Made by a program: the position numbers and the translations under genes. Below the pieces are notes generated by a model. That model was not told the origin of the DNA. It saw only the letters and a list, made by a program, of their open reading frames with translations, and ran no database searches. This document shows positions 63,860-64,000 of a stretch of 64,000 nucleotides of DNA, one piece after another. Numbering within the stretch: the stretch's first letter is position 1; the number at the start of each line of letters is the position of its first letter. Origin of the DNA: Paenibacillus sp. BIHB 4019 (lineage in GTDB: Bacteria > Bacillota > Bacilli > Paenibacillales > Paenibacillaceae); contig NZ_CP016808.1 of NCBI RefSeq assembly GCF_002741035.1, positions 4,264,501 to 4,328,500 of the forward strand, given 5' to 3'.

Positions 63860-63884
63860 CGGAGCGAAAAGGGGAGCGCATGTC

Positions 63885-64000
63885 ATGGACCGAGAGCAAG
63901 CCTATATGCGCATGTTGGGCGCTACAGCCAATATGCAGTGGAACGTGGCACTAATTCTGGAAGCGAAAGCGGAGGAAGCGGAGAAGGCCCGCAACTGGAT
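63885..64000 (+). CDS. Start of a second small helical protein (cut by window edge)
   Basis: The frame runs from ATG 63885, about 8 bases after GGGGAG, to the window end without a stop. The visible part (MDREQAYMRMLGATANMQWN and then ILEAKAEEAEKARNW) is helical and charged, like the preceding gene. Its full size and function cannot be judged. Confidence 0.5.
   Translation, partial: MDREQAYMRMLGATANMQWNVALILEAKAEEAEKARNW

Overview
The window looks like a chromosomal segment of a Paenibacillus-type, spore-forming Firmicute. The main signs are the LplB/YtcP/LplA-type sugar ABC operon, strong AGGAGG ribosome sites with frequent TTG/GTG starts, EcsAB, a Bce-type two-component/ABC module, membrane-anchored AraC regulators, a TPP-riboswitch-controlled thiC, and a likely spore-surface glycoprotein locus. 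This placement is inferred from gene content alone.

Layout. 1-4.4 kb: the end of an alpha-L-rhamnosidase-like glycosidase and a three-gene carbohydrate ABC importer (two permeases, one lipoprotein). 4.6-5.5 kb: a stand-alone 5'-3' exonuclease. 5.8-20.0 kb: a divergent MFS exporter facing a tight run of genes that ends in an AraC regulator and a terminator. 20.1-24.4 kb: a membrane-anchored AraC regulator, a secreted phosphodiester-glycosidase-domain protein and a small acidic protein. 24.5-32.2 kb: housekeeping genes (HRDC protein, CheX, DUF2625, SDR, DEAD-box helicase, EcsAB). 32.4-41.6 kb: AEC transporter, BceAB-like ABC, DUF1330, BceSR-like two-component system, aminotransferase, AraC regulator, PNPOx-like protein. 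41.8-53.4 kb: MocR-type regulator, phosphatidylserine decarboxylase, a non-coding stretch with repeat-like structure, TspO-like protein, CotSA-like glycosyltransferase, TPP riboswitch plus thiC, TetR/quinone reductase pair, and two Fur-box-preceded FecCD permeases. 53.6-64.0 kb: a 2194-residue decapeptide-repeat protein followed by glycosyltransferases, a sugar nucleotidyltransferase and small helical proteins.

The most interesting region is 7.2-20.0 kb. Five of its genes match, as a set, the Campylobacter jejuni capsule O-methyl-phosphoramidate pathway: L-glutamine kinase (Cj1418-like), CTP:phosphoglutamine cytidylyltransferase (Cj1416-like), gamma-glutamyl-CDP-amidate hydrolase (Cj1417-like), CDP-amidate kinase (Cj1415-like, APS-kinase fold) and a SAM methyltransferase. 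Here they sit in one apparent operon with a chorismate-lyase-like/acyl-carrier fusion, a second carrier protein, a ketosynthase plus a catalytically altered ketosynthase-like partner, an AMP-ligase/sulfotransferase-fold fusion and a BtrH/C39-like putative acyltransferase. I infer a small-molecule pathway that attaches a (methyl) phosphoramidate to an aryl or polyketide-like scaffold. The product is unknown, and I know of no described cluster with this composition.

The second notable feature is the repeat protein at 53.6-60.2 kb. It has 192 consecutive 10-residue units in perfect 30-bp phase, with its C-terminal half built from 150-, 210- and 270-bp cassettes. It is probably a filamentous, glycosylated surface (spore) protein served by the downstream glycosyltransferases.
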